DNA from: Candidatus Eiseniibacteriota bacterium
GTDB lineage: Bacteria; Eisenbacteria; RBG-16-71-46; CAIMUX01
Direction: 5' to 3'
Length of the DNA stretch: 64,000 nt
NCBI GenBank assembly: GCA_016712505.1
Contig: JADJQY010000013.1
Location: 186,001-250,000 of the forward strand
In this document: piece by piece, positions 55,232 to 64,000 of the stretch
How the letters are laid out: every line of letters starts with the position of its first letter
How positions within the stretch are numbered: the first letter of the stretch is position 1
Position numbers and translations under genes: made by a program
Notes under the pieces: model-generated
Seen by the model: only the letters and a program-made list of their open reading frames with translations
Told to the model about the DNA's origin: nothing
The model's database searches: none

Positions 55232-56581
55232 CTAGACCAGGGCGGAGCGGACCGCGGCCTGGAAGCGGGCCAGCCCCTCGTCCAGCAGCGCGCGTGGGAT
55301 GTTGAGCGCCGGCCGGAACCGGAGCGACCGCTCGCCGCTCGGGAGGAGGATCAGGCCCTCCTTCCAGGCGGCGTCGAGCACCCGCTTGCGGTCGGTCGGG
55401 GGGAGGAGATCGAGGGCGCAGAAGAGCCCCTGCCCGCGGACGTTGCCGAAGACGCCGGGCATCTCGGCCGACATCCGGCGCAGCCGCTCGATCAGGTAGG
55501 CGCCCTCCGTCCGGGCGTGGTCGATCAGCTTCTCTTCTTGGATGATCTCCAGGTAGAGCCGCGCCCGGACCATGTCGATCAGGTTGCCGCCCCAGGTGGA
55601 GTTGATCCGGCTGGAGACCCGAAAGACGTTCGTCTCGACCTCGTCCAGGCGCGGGCCGGCGAGCACGCCGCAGACCTGCATCTTCTTGCCGAAGGTCAAG
55701 AGGTCGGGCTTCACGCCGTAGTTCTGGTGGGCCCACCACTGACCGGTCAGCCCGACGCCGGTCTGGACTTCATCGACGATGAAGAGGAACTCATGCTCAT
55801 CGGCGAGCTGGCGCAGGGCCTGGAAGAACTCCGCGCGGAAATGGTTGTCGCCCCCCTCGCCCTGGATCGGCTCGAGGATGATCGCGGCGATGTCGTCCCG
55901 GTTCCGGGCAACCGCGTCGCGAATCTCCCGCACCGTCCGCTCCTCCGCCGCGATGGTCGCCTGCAGGTTCTCCCCCTCGAGCGGGAAGATCGCCTTCGGA
56001 TTACTCACCCGCGGCCAGTGGAACTTGGGGAACCAGCGGTACTTCGTCGGGTCGGTGTTGGTCATCGAGAGGCTGTACCCGGTCCGCCCGTGAAACGCCT
56101 CGCGGAAGTGGATCACCTGATGACCGTGCCCGTCGGCGTACCCGCGCTCCGGGGTGTATCCGCGGGCGAAGTTCTTCTGCACTTTCCAGTCGAACGCGGC
56201 CTTGACCGCGTTCTCGACCGCGACCGAGCCGCCTTCGACGAAGAACGAGTACTTGAAGTGCTCGGGCACGGCGATGCGGTGGAAGGTCTCGACGAAGTCG
56301 GCCATCTCGACCGAGTAAAGATCGCTGTTCGACGGCTTGTTCAACGCGATCCGTCCCAGGTGGCGGATCACGTCGTCGTTGGCCATCTTCGGATGGTTGT
56401 AGCCGATCGGCATGGAGGCCACGCCGGTGAAGAAGTCGACGTACTTCCGACCATCGCGATGATCGACCAGCCACGATCCCTGGCTCTTTTCCAGGTCGAC
56501 GATGACCTCGAAGCCGTCGGCCAGCATGTGCTTCTTGAGGGTGGCCACGACATTTCCAGGCTGGGTATGACGATCCAGCAT
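55232..56581 (-). CDS. lat: L-lysine 6-aminotransferase (class III PLP enzyme)
   Basis: A 449-residue protein that agrees with the Lat subfamily from end to end: MLADGFEVIVDLEKSQGSWLVDHRDG, FFTGVASMPIGYNHPKM, FVEGGSVAVENAVKAAFDWKV, a FREAFHGRTGYSLSMTNTD segment, IILEPIQGEGGDNHFR, the PLP-site VDEVQTGVG, and the Schiff-base Lys in LLTFGKKMQVCG. It moves the epsilon-amino group of lysine to 2-oxoglutarate, giving aminoadipate semialdehyde. No partner dehydrogenase is adjacent, so whether it serves lysine breakdown or another purpose is open. Confidence 0.93.
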   Translation of the reverse strand: MLDRHTQPGNVVATLKKHMLADGFEVIVDLEKSQGSWLVDHRDGRKYVDFFTGVASMPIGYNHPKMANDDVIRHLGRIALNKPSNSDLYSVEMADFVETFHRIAVPEHFKYSFFVEGGSVAVENAVKAAFDWKVQKNFARGYTPERGYADGHGHQVIHFREAFHGRTGYSLSMTNTDPTKYRWFPKFHWPRVSNPKAIFPLEGENLQATIAAEERTVREIRDAVARNRDDIAAIILEPIQGEGGDNHFRAEFFQALRQLADEHEFLFIVDEVQTGVGLTGQWWAHQNYGVKPDLLTFGKKMQVCGVLAGPRLDEVETNVFRVSSRINSTWGGNLIDMVRARLYLEIIQEEKLIDHARTEGAYLIERLRRMSAEMPGVFGNVRGQGLFCALDLLPPTDRKRVLDAAWKEGLILLPSGERSLRFRPALNIPRALLDEGLARFQAAVRSALV

Positions 56582-56897
56582 TTCAACCTCCCTCCGCCCG
56601 GGGGCGGATGCGCTCGTGCCTTGGAGCTGCGTTACGGTTGGGTAAACGGCTCGGACGCGTGAATACGCGGCAGTGAACGAGACGGGGGATGGGGCGTGCG
56701 CAGGCGCCCCTCTCGTTCTAGAGGTTGAACATCAAGTAGATGAAGAACAGCGTCGCGCGCTGGAAGGAAGTCACGAATCGACTCCGGTCCTGGATCGGTC
56801 GCCAATGGGGGTGAACCCGCTCCGCCAAGGGTACAGAATCCTTCCCCCGCCGTGAACCCCCGATCGCGCCGGCTCCAACCCGCGGCCGGATGCGCAA

Positions 56898-56927
56898 GGG
56901 CCCGCTCCTCCCGGGAGGAGCGGGCCC
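56898..56927. repeat. 30-bp perfect palindrome with CTCCTCCCGGGAGGAG core
   Basis: The shared 16-base core with GGGCCCG/CGGGCCC flanks, 20 bases after the transaldolase stop at 56947. Likely the transaldolase terminator. Confidence 0.75.
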
Positions 56928-56946
56928 AGACGATGTCACGGCGCGC

Positions 56947-57907
56947 TCAGGAACGTCCGGCCAGCGAACCCATCTTCGATCCGAGCGAGGCCAGGAGCTT
57001 GTCGTAGGGATCGTTGAACTTCTGGATCGCCTCGTTCAGCAACTGATCGGTGACCGCCTGGAAGGAGATCCCGTAGAGGCCGAGGAGTCCGAACAGCTCG
57101 CGGGCTCCCTCGAGGTCCGACTCGATCGCACTCGCGACGATCTTGCCGTGGTCCTGGGTCGCCACGATGGTATCCATCGGCATGGTGTTGACGCAGTGCA
57201 TGCCGACCAGGGTGTCGAAGAATCTGGGGCCGCATCGCCGGCTGCCTCTCCGCCGCCTCATCCAGCCGCTGATCGGTGAGGCTGTCGATCCGACTGACGA
57301 AAAAGCTCGCCACCGAGGGAACCTTGGGGGACTTGCCCTCGGCGACCCGTCGCGCGATCGCCCGCACATAGGCCTTGGCCACCGCCTCATACGCATCGAT
57401 CGAGAAGAGCAGGGTCACGTTGATCGGGATTCCCTCGTAGAGGCACTCCTCGATCGCCGGCACCCCCTCGGTCGTGCCCGGAATCTTGATCATCAGGTTC
57501 GGACGATTGACCCAGCGATACAGACGCCGCGCGGCGGTCAGGGTGCCCTGGGTGTCACGGGCGAGGTGAGGCGACACTTCGAGCGAGACGAAGCCGTCGG
57601 TCCCCATCGACTCCTTGTGCACTGGGCGGAGGGTGTCGCAGGCCAGGCGGATATCGGTCACCGCCAGCTCCTCGTAGGCCTGCTCGTCGCTCAGCCCCTT
57701 GGCTCCGAGCTCCATGAGCTGGGCGTCATAGGCGTTCCCGGTGGTCATCGCCTGATGGAAGATCGCCGGGTTGGAGGTGACGCCGCCGAGGGCCGCGCTC
57801 TGGATCAGCTCGGCAAGTTTTCCGCTCTGGATCAGCTCGCGGCTCAGTTGGTCGAGCCACACGGAGGTGCCGGCCTCGCGCAGCTGATGACAGGGACTCA
57901 TGGCCAT
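56947..57907 (-). pseudogene. tal: Transaldolase with internal deletion and frameshift
   Basis: ATG 57907 (AAAGGAG six bases upstream) starts MAMSPCHQLREAGTSVWLDQLSRELI. TSNPAIF, the Schiff-base Lys in LMIKIPGTTEG and FVSRIDSLTDQRLDEAAE follow. Then, near 57230, the sequence jumps to FFDTLVGMHCVNTMPMDT in another frame and continues normally to the end at 56947. Family members have roughly 50 further residues here, including the conserved WAST-x-TKNP segment, which is absent. This is more than a homopolymer slip: either a real deletion or an assembly error. Confidence 0.8.
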
Positions 57908-58022
57908 TCTGGACTCCTTTCGGGAACCGCGGTGGAAACCGCGCCACACCTCGCCAAAGATCGACCGTTCCCGCCCCGCGCTTGATCTCTCTTCACCCTC
58001 GATCTTCGGTTCGCCGGTCGTT

Positions 58023-58319
58023 TCAGGCCAAGATCGCCGCGATTCGCGCGCAGCGCCGGGCCAGCTCCAGGTCGAACTCCGTCACTCCGCCGCGATCGTG
58101 GGTCCACAATTCGATTTCGACCCGCGCGTGGACGTTGTTCCAGTTCGGATGGTGATCGAGCGCTTCGGCCTCGACCGCGACCGTGTTCATGAAGGTCATC
58201 GCGCTGGGGAAGTCACGAAAGCGGTACTCGCGATGCAGTCGTTGGCCCCGCAGCTCCCAGCCATCGAGGTCGGAAAGCCCCCGGTCGATCTCCACATCGC
58301 TCAGCCGTCGTCGCTCCAT
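58023..58319 (-). CDS. Pterin-4a-carbinolamine dehydratase
   Basis: A 98-residue protein from ATG 58319. The motif EALDHHPNWNNVHARVEIELWTHD is the active-site signature of the family (His-His-Pro and the later His). In bacteria it recycles the pterin cofactor of phenylalanine hydroxylase; it also appears near molybdopterin genes and alone. No hydroxylase is in the window. The usual length is 95-110 residues, so it is complete. Confidence 0.93.
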   Translation of the reverse strand: MERRRLSDVEIDRGLSDLDGWELRGQRLHREYRFRDFPSAMTFMNTVAVEAEALDHHPNWNNVHARVEIELWTHDRGGVTEFDLELARRCARIAAILA

Positions 58320-58507
58320 CAAATGCCATCCCGGTTGATCTCAAAACCGGCGCCATATTGGACCCCGCCTCGCGACGTTGTCCATCCCAACCGAGCGGTC
58401 CTGGTTCCGATCCTCCGCGCCCCGTTGCGCCTGCGGGTGTCACCGGCGAGCGGTCGTGGTACCCTCCGGCCGGTGCGGCCCGAGCGCTCGCCAAGGAGGA
58501 AAGAGAG

Positions 58508-58882
58508 ATGGTCGGTTTCCTGATTCGCTTCATCGTCAGCGCCGCGTCCCTGGGTCTGACCGCCTACGTCATCGACGGCATCGCCATCGCCGGGACAACT
58601 TCGGTCGAGAAGGCCAAGACCGCGGCCATCGCGGCGTTCCTGCTCGGCATCTTGAACGCCGTCGTCCGGCCGGTGCTGATTTTCTTCACCCTTCCGCTCA
58701 ACATTCTCACCCTCGGGCTCTTCACCTTCGTGATCAACGCCGGCCTCCTGGCCCTCACCGCCCGCCTGGTCGACGGGTTCAAGATCTCGGGCTTCCTGCC
58801 CGCCCTCTTCGGCGCGGTGGTTCTGGCCGTGGTCTCCTCGATCTTGAACTGGCTGGTCAAGGACCGGAAAGAGAAGGACTGA
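58508..58882 (+). CDS. Phage-holin-4-like small membrane protein (YvlD/DUF360 family)
   Basis: A 124-residue protein with an AAGGAGG Shine-Dalgarno and four hydrophobic helices. LLGILNAVVRPVLIFFTLPLNILTLGLFTFVINAGLL is the defining stretch of the family. Members are widespread chromosomal inner-membrane proteins of unknown role, sometimes linked to envelope stress; the holin name is historical and no phage genes are nearby. Confidence 0.88.
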   Translation: MVGFLIRFIVSAASLGLTAYVIDGIAIAGTTSVEKAKTAAIAAFLLGILNAVVRPVLIFFTLPLNILTLGLFTFVINAGLLALTARLVDGFKISGFLPALFGAVVLAVVSSILNWLVKDRKEKD

Positions 58883-58932
58883 CCGCCCTCTCCTCGACCC
58901 GGCCGCCCTTCCGACACGGCTTGCCGTGTCTG

Positions 58933-58944
58933 CTACAAGTGTAG
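58933..58944 (+). promoter_or_regulatory. Possible BlaI/CopY-like operator
   Basis: CTACAAGTGTAG is a perfect 5-2-5 inverted repeat containing TACAnnTGTA, the core bound by BlaI/MecI/CopY repressors. It lies 90 bases before the VOC gene. No such repressor is encoded in the window. Confidence 0.3.
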
Positions 58945-59033
58945 TAGATTCTCGCGCGCGGTCGGGTCGAGAGGAGCCGGTCCCTTCTTCCGCCGCGCAA
59001 ACTTGGGGCATCTCCGAGCAGGAAGGGTGGGCC

Positions 59034-59405
<372 letters not shown>

Positions 59406-59456
59406 GCGACTGTTACGCCTGGCTGCTCCCGGCTCGGAGTGGATGATGCGGAGCTG

Positions 59457-60947
59457 CTAGATTTCCGCGCCGATCCGGAGCACATCGTCGATCACCCCGT
59501 CGAGCAACTCCTGGTTGGCGCGGGGATGGAGGATGACCGCGCGGAGCCATTTCCGGCCCAGATAGTGCGGCAGGCTGAGCCAGGCGCGTCCCTCCGACTC
59601 GATCCGTTCCTGGATCGCGCGCGTCCGGGCATCGAGGCTGGGATCGTCGGGTGCCCGCCCCCCAAGGTGACGGAACCCCACGATGTTGAGGTAGGGGTGC
59701 TGCAGGAGCTCGAGCGCCGGCTCCGACTCGATCCGGGTCGACATCCGCTTGGCCAGAGCGACATGGCCCTCGATCCAGCCGGCGATCCGCACCGTGCCGA
59801 GGTGTTCGAGGGTCAGGTAGAGCTTCAGTGCGTCGACCCGGCGCGTGCCCTGCAGGGTGTATTCCCCGAGGTTGACCGCGCGTTCGCCGGTGGTCTTCTG
59901 GTTCGAGTTCCCGTAGAGGAAGTCTTCCCGCAGGTGCTTCTCCACGTCGCGCTCGTCGCGGAAGAGGATGCTGGCGCAGACCTTCGGCACGTACATCCAC
60001 TTCTGCGGATTGAAGGTCACCGAATCGGCCGCCTCGACGCCGTCGAGCTTCGGCCGCAACGCAGCGGAGAGGGCGATCGCGCCACCGTAGGCCGCGTCGA
60101 CGTGGAACCAGAGCCCCTCCCGGCGGGCCAGAGCGCCGATTTCCCGCAGCGGATCGATCGACGCCGTGACGGTGGTGCCCGCGATGCCCACCAGGGCGAA
60201 GGGGGTGCGACCGGCGTCGCGCAGTTCGCGGACGATCCGTTCCATGGCCTCGACCTGGACCCGCCCGTGGCGATCGGCCGGCGCGCGCACCCAGCCTTCG
60301 CGCCCCAGCCCGAGCAGGTTGGCCGCCTTCTGGAACGAGTAGTGGCCGTGCTCGGAGGCGATGAAGCAGAGGGTGGAGGGATCGCTCCCCAACCCGCGCT
60401 CCGCTCGGAGTGAGCCGCCGAGGGCATTTCGCGCCACCAGAAGCGCCGTCATGTTGGCCAACGTGCCGCCACTGACCAGACTGCCCGTCGGTCGACTGAT
60501 CCCGGTTCGCGGGGAATCGTCTTCGCCGAGGTTGAACAGCCGTGTGGCCCAGCTCATGAGGCGACGTTCCAGTTCGCTCCAGACCGGCGACATCTCGAAG
60601 GCGAGCATGTTGTTGTTGAGGCCCGATACGATCGCGTCGGAAAAGGCGCCGATCGCGGAGCCGATGGTGTCCATGTGTCCGAGGTAGCCCGGGTGACCGG
60701 GGTTCATGCCGTGGCGCACGAAGCGATCCAGCTCGGGGAAGAGGGAGTCGAGGCTTCGACCTTCTCGCGAGGGGACGTACACGGATTGCGGCTGGGCCAC
60801 GTCGCGATCGAGCGGAGCACGTTCCGCGGCATCGGCCGCGGAATCGACCAGCAGATCGACGATCCGGTAGCCGAGGCGACGCGCCGCTTCGCGATTCGAG
60901 CCGTCCGGCTCGATGAAGAACAACTCCTCCGGCGACGACCCGTTCAT
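59457..60947 (-). CDS. PLP-dependent group II decarboxylase (aromatic-amino-acid/glutamate decarboxylase family)
   Basis: A 496-residue protein from ATG 60947. Family landmarks: HPGYLGHM, ANMTALLVARNAL, IASEHGHYSFQKAANLLGLG, the cofactor stretch WFHVDAAYGGAIALSAAL, and the Schiff-base Lys in SVTFNPQKWMYVP. Substrate (tyrosine, tryptophan, aspartate, glutamate or diaminobutyrate) cannot be told. The ATG overlaps the ispG stop (ATGA arrangement), so the two are translationally coupled. Confidence 0.9.
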   Translation of the reverse strand: MNGSSPEELFFIEPDGSNREAARRLGYRIVDLLVDSAADAAERAPLDRDVAQPQSVYVPSREGRSLDSLFPELDRFVRHGMNPGHPGYLGHMDTIGSAIGAFSDAIVSGLNNNMLAFEMSPVWSELERRLMSWATRLFNLGEDDSPRTGISRPTGSLVSGGTLANMTALLVARNALGGSLRAERGLGSDPSTLCFIASEHGHYSFQKAANLLGLGREGWVRAPADRHGRVQVEAMERIVRELRDAGRTPFALVGIAGTTVTASIDPLREIGALARREGLWFHVDAAYGGAIALSAALRPKLDGVEAADSVTFNPQKWMYVPKVCASILFRDERDVEKHLREDFLYGNSNQKTTGERAVNLGEYTLQGTRRVDALKLYLTLEHLGTVRIAGWIEGHVALAKRMSTRIESEPALELLQHPYLNIVGFRHLGGRAPDDPSLDARTRAIQERIESEGRAWLSLPHYLGRKWLRAVILHPRANQELLDGVIDDVLRIGAEI

Positions 60948-62986
60948 GCCTCTCCCCTGTCGTGGCGCACTCCGGCGGCGGGTTCGATCCAGCGACCATG
61001 TCCCTGGATCAGATCGACCAGCCGGTCCTCCGCCTCCGCCTCGGGTACGCCCTGCCGGACCCGGTCCTTCCCGACGTAAAGATCGACCTTGCCCGGGCCG
61101 CTGCCGACGTAGCCGAAGTCGGCGTCGGCCATCTCGCCCGGGCCGTTCACGATGCATCCCATCACCGCGATCTTGACCCCCTTGAGATGCCCGGTGCGTC
61201 GCTGGATGCGGGCCGTGGTGGTCTGGAGGTCGAACATGGTGCGTCCGCACGAGGGGCAGGCGATGAACTCGGCCTTGGTCAACCGGAGGCGCGCGGCCTG
61301 CAGGATGGCATAGGCCGACTCGACCGCGGTCTCGCGCCAGCGGCGCTCGGAGGGAGGCCAGGGAAGCCGATCCGACGGGACCAGCGAGAGCGCATCGCCA
61401 AGTCCGTCGGTGAGGGCGGCACCGGCGAGGAGCGCGGCGTCGGGGCCGGGGTGCGGGACCTCGAGGAAGACCAGATCCTCGCGCGCGCCCAGGCCGGCGC
61501 GCAGCGCACGCAGGACGAAGATCCAGTCGGCGCGCGGCGCGACCACGTGACCGAGGGTGTTGAGGCCCACCCCGCGCGCGAGATCGCTCCAGCGGATCGA
61601 CTGGCTTGGATCCTCATCCTGCGCCAGGCGGAAGCGCAGCGGTCGCCGGTGGTGCAGCAGCCGGCGCGCGGTTTCCTGGACCAGCGCATCCACAGCTTCG
61701 TTCGGCGCGAGGATGCTTACGCTCGCCCCTTCGACCGCCCCGAGCAGGGCGTCGAAGCACTCGAGGTCCGCCCGATCCCGGATCACCGCCTCGAGCAGGA
61801 GCGGCGGCGCGGGGCGGCCCCTCCCTCCGAGCGCGGCGCGGATCGACTCGATCTCCGAGAGCTCCGGCCAGATCCCCGGCCAGGCAAGCGAGAGGAACTC
61901 CGCTCCTCCTTCCTCGCCGAGGGTGGGGAGATCGAGATCGGCCAGTACCTGTGGCGTGTCGCCCAGGCGGATCGCCTGCTCGACCCGAACCGCGGCATCT
62001 CCGCCGATCGCAAGGGAGCCGAGGACCCAGGGGGCCGTCGGGCGACGGGTGCGGGTGGCCCGGGTGTCGAGCGCGATCGTTTTCGCGAGCGGCGGCGCTT
62101 CCTGCCGCGCGGCACTCTCCAGGATGGCGCGGGCGGCCGGGAGCTCGTGGATCGAGTCTTCGGTAAGCGACACCCGGATCGTATCCCCGATTCCATCGAC
62201 CAGCAGCGATCCGATCCCGATCGCACTCTTGATCCGCGCCTCGAGTCCGTCTCCCGCCTCGGTGACCCCAAGGTGGATCGGGTAGTTCATCCCCAGCGCC
62301 TCCATCCGCGCGACGAGCAGGCGATAGGCCGCGATCATCACGCTCGGGATCGAGGACTTCATGGAGAAGACGAGGCGGTGGAAGCCTGAGTCGGCGCAGA
62401 TCCGGGCGAACTCCAGGGCGGATTCGACCATCCCCTCCGGCGTGTCGCCGAACCGATTCATGATCCGGTCGGAGAGGGATCCGTGATTGGTGCCGATCCG
62501 CATGGCGGCGCCGGTCTCCAGGCACCGCCGCACCAGGGGCAGAAAGGTCTCGCGCAGCCGCTCGAGTTCGCTCTCGTATTCGACCTCGGAATACTCGTGT
62601 ACCGCGAAGCGTTTCCGATCGGCGTAGTTTCCCGGATTGATCCGGACCTTCTCCACGATCTCGGCCGCGACCAGCGCCGCCTTGGGGGTGAAGTGGATGT
62701 CGGCCACCAGCGGCACGTCGATCCGATCGGCCCGCAACCGGCGCTTGATCTCCCGCAGATTCTCGGCGGCCGGTACGTGCGGGGCGGTAACCCGGACCAG
62801 CGGGCAACCGGCGTCGACCAGTTGCCGGATCTCCGCCACCACCGCATCCGTGTCCATGGTGTCGGCGATGGTCATCGACTGGATGAGGACCGGGTGTGAG
62901 GCTCCGATGACGAGCGGGCCGATCGCGACCTCGCGCGTGACGCGTCGCGTCTGGGCTCGGGTCGGGGATGGGGGAACTGGGAGCAT
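60944..62986 (-). CDS. ispG: 4-hydroxy-3-methylbut-2-enyl-diphosphate synthase, long three-domain form
   Basis: A 680-residue protein, against ~370 in E. coli. The N-terminal TIM barrel starts with IGASHPVLIQSMTIADTMDTDAVVAEI and contains VADIHFTPKAAL, KVRINPGNYADRKRF and GTNHGSLSDRIMNRFGDT. A ~260-residue insert (about 290-550) forms the extra domain known from Chlamydia, Bacteroidetes and plants. The C-terminal Fe-S domain has CPSCGRTMFD and GCIVNGPGE, giving the three cluster Cys. It makes HMBPP in the MEP isoprenoid pathway. It overlaps the decarboxylase gene by four bases. Confidence 0.95.
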   Translation of the reverse strand: MLPVPPSPTRAQTRRVTREVAIGPLVIGASHPVLIQSMTIADTMDTDAVVAEIRQLVDAGCPLVRVTAPHVPAAENLREIKRRLRADRIDVPLVADIHFTPKAALVAAEIVEKVRINPGNYADRKRFAVHEYSEVEYESELERLRETFLPLVRRCLETGAAMRIGTNHGSLSDRIMNRFGDTPEGMVESALEFARICADSGFHRLVFSMKSSIPSVMIAAYRLLVARMEALGMNYPIHLGVTEAGDGLEARIKSAIGIGSLLVDGIGDTIRVSLTEDSIHELPAARAILESAARQEAPPLAKTIALDTRATRTRRPTAPWVLGSLAIGGDAAVRVEQAIRLGDTPQVLADLDLPTLGEEGGAEFLSLAWPGIWPELSEIESIRAALGGRGRPAPPLLLEAVIRDRADLECFDALLGAVEGASVSILAPNEAVDALVQETARRLLHHRRPLRFRLAQDEDPSQSIRWSDLARGVGLNTLGHVVAPRADWIFVLRALRAGLGAREDLVFLEVPHPGPDAALLAGAALTDGLGDALSLVPSDRLPWPPSERRWRETAVESAYAILQAARLRLTKAEFIACPSCGRTMFDLQTTTARIQRRTGHLKGVKIAVMGCIVNGPGEMADADFGYVGSGPGKVDLYVGKDRVRQGVPEAEAEDRLVDLIQGHGRWIEPAAGVRHDRGEA

Positions 62987-63681
62987 CGAGTCTGCCTTTC
63001 CTGCCTAAGACCCGGGAGGATACCCGAATCAGCGGAAAGGCGACATTCCGAGCTTCGGCCCGGCCGGGTGAAGAGGACGCGGCAAAATGGCGGAAGGCGA
63101 CTCACCCCAGGAGGGCCGAAATGATCGGGTGAGTCGCCTTCACTCTGATCCCAACCCCACATCCCAACCCACGAACGCTGACCAAGGCACTGGCGGACCG
63201 TGGGTCCGCTCGGAGAAAGGGTGGAGAGCCAACTCGTCCGGGTACACAGGCGCATGAGAAGACTAGCTGTATGCCGACCCTCTCCGCTGACCCCACGCAT
63301 CAGCCCGTGACGCCCAGCTCCCACAAACTTGGTACCGCCTCGACGTCTCCCCGGTGCCGGCCGCCCCGGCGAACCCCACCCGCGTTTCCTTGGTGGTGGG
63401 GCCTGCCGCGGTCGAGGCGGCAGGCCCACATCCGGAGATCCCGTCCGACTGAAGGAGGGGTTTCTTCAGAGAGTACCGGGCCTCGCGTAGGTTCCGGTGC
63501 CTCTTGACCTGCGTCGGCTTTCCTTGCCCACTTCCACCGCCGCCCGGCCTTCGGACGTGCGTAGATACACAGCGATCTGCGGCAGGTTTCCCGGGTCGAA
63601 GGAAAATCTTCGCGCGCTCAGCGGGGAACTTTCGGCCATGGGATACTCTGAGGTGTCGGAAGGAAGAGCGAAGGAGGCGAG
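62987..63681. other. 695-bp intergenic region with several hairpins
   Basis: No protein gene is supported. Inverted repeats: 14-base arms AAGGCGACTCACCC / GGGTGAGTCGCCTT (63096-63142); CGGACC-GT-GGGTCCG near 63204; CGGAGAAAGGGTGG pairing imperfectly with CCGACCCTCTCCG (63218-63290); CCCCACC/GGTGGGG and GGGCCTGCCGC/GCGGCAGGCCC (63405-63434). An unknown structured RNA is possible. Conserved tmRNA, RNase P or SRP signatures were not found. Confidence 0.5.
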
Positions 63682-64000
63682 GTGCGCGAAATCTATCTCG
63701 ATTGCAACGCCAGTACACCGATCGATCCCGCGGTGGCCGACGCGATGCGACCGTTCCTGGAGCAGGCGCAGGGCAATCCGTCGAGTCTCCACTGGGCCGG
63801 TCGACCGGCGCGGGCCGCCGTCGACCACGCACGATCGCAGGTCGCGGCGTTGATCGGCGCCGAGGCGCGGGAGATCGTCTTCACCAGCGGCGGAAGCGAG
63901 GCGAGCAATCACGCGCTCAAGGGGTATTGGTTCCGACACGGTCGTCCCGGTGGGCACTTCATCACCTCCTCGGTGGAGCATCCGGCAACCCTGAACCCGC
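63682..64000 (+). CDS. Cysteine desulfurase (NifS/IscS class), cut by window end
   Basis: The first ~106 residues are visible, starting at GTG 63682 with AAGGAGG upstream. REIYLDCNASTPIDPAVADAM, GNPSSLHWAGRPARAAVDHARSQVAALIGA, EIVFTSGGSEASNHALKG and ITSSVEHPA are the ordered N-terminal motifs of class I cysteine desulfurases, including the PLP-contacting His. The enzyme draws sulfur from cysteine as a persulfide for Fe-S clusters. The catalytic Lys and Cys lie beyond the window. Confidence 0.92.
   Translation, partial: MREIYLDCNASTPIDPAVADAMRPFLEQAQGNPSSLHWAGRPARAAVDHARSQVAALIGAEAREIVFTSGGSEASNHALKGYWFRHGRPGGHFITSSVEHPATLNP

Overview
The window is high-GC bacterial chromosome with dense coding on both strands. 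Several secreted proteins end in a FlgD/Por-like beta domain (...NP...G..v..G.Y..rl). Together with VCBS/FG-GAP proteins, a large TonB-receptor-like barrel, a FadL channel and a long three-domain IspG, this suggests a Gram-negative of the FCB superphylum. An Eisenbacteria-like lineage would fit, but this is inference; no rRNA marker is present.

Region 1 (1-5.6 kb): a partial glycine-oxidase-like flavoenzyme, a large glucosidase, mscL and a secreted DUF3078-like protein. Region 2 (5.6-15.4 kb): a secreted HAD protein, then a seven-gene sulfur-respiration operon read leftwards: fadL-like, a psrA/psrB/psrC-type molybdoenzyme, two YeeE/YedE membrane proteins and an exported rhodanese-like protein whose active-site Cys is replaced. 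A sigma-54 activator lies immediately upstream, and a near-consensus -24/-12 promoter sits between it and the operon. Region 3 (15.4-22.6 kb): a MacAB-like export operon (adaptor, ATPase, two permeases), a polytopic membrane protein and an LD-carboxypeptidase. Region 4 (22.6-30 kb): a minisatellite, an HNH endonuclease that may be leaderless, and large secreted proteins including one with eight 41-residue Cys-rich repeats. Region 5 (30-38.8 kb): an outer-membrane receptor, dinB, a HAD phosphatase, a GT39-like membrane protein and pyruvate kinase.

Region 6 (38.8-49.2 kb) is an accessory island: an ISL3-family element, a truncated subtilase, two near-identical IS3-family copies, and lineage-specific secreted proteins, one of them decayed. 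Region 7 (49.2-64 kb): a cupredoxin, asparaginase, a VCBS protein and a vanadium-haloperoxidase-like protein (three of these carry FlgD-like tails), lysine 6-aminotransferase, transaldolase, a pterin dehydratase, a small membrane protein, a VOC protein, a PLP decarboxylase overlapping ispG, and the start of a cysteine desulfurase.

Two observations stand out. First, at least four otherwise different secreted proteins (27-30 kb and 47-49 kb) end in the same short tail, S/T-W-G-x-I/V-K-x-x-Y-R/Q, which looks like an undescribed C-terminal sorting signal coexisting with the FlgD-like tails. Second, between about 36.6 and 57.3 kb many housekeeping genes are broken by single-base indels, mostly in homopolymers, and the two IS3 copies differ mainly by indels. 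This looks more like residual long-read sequencing error than biology.
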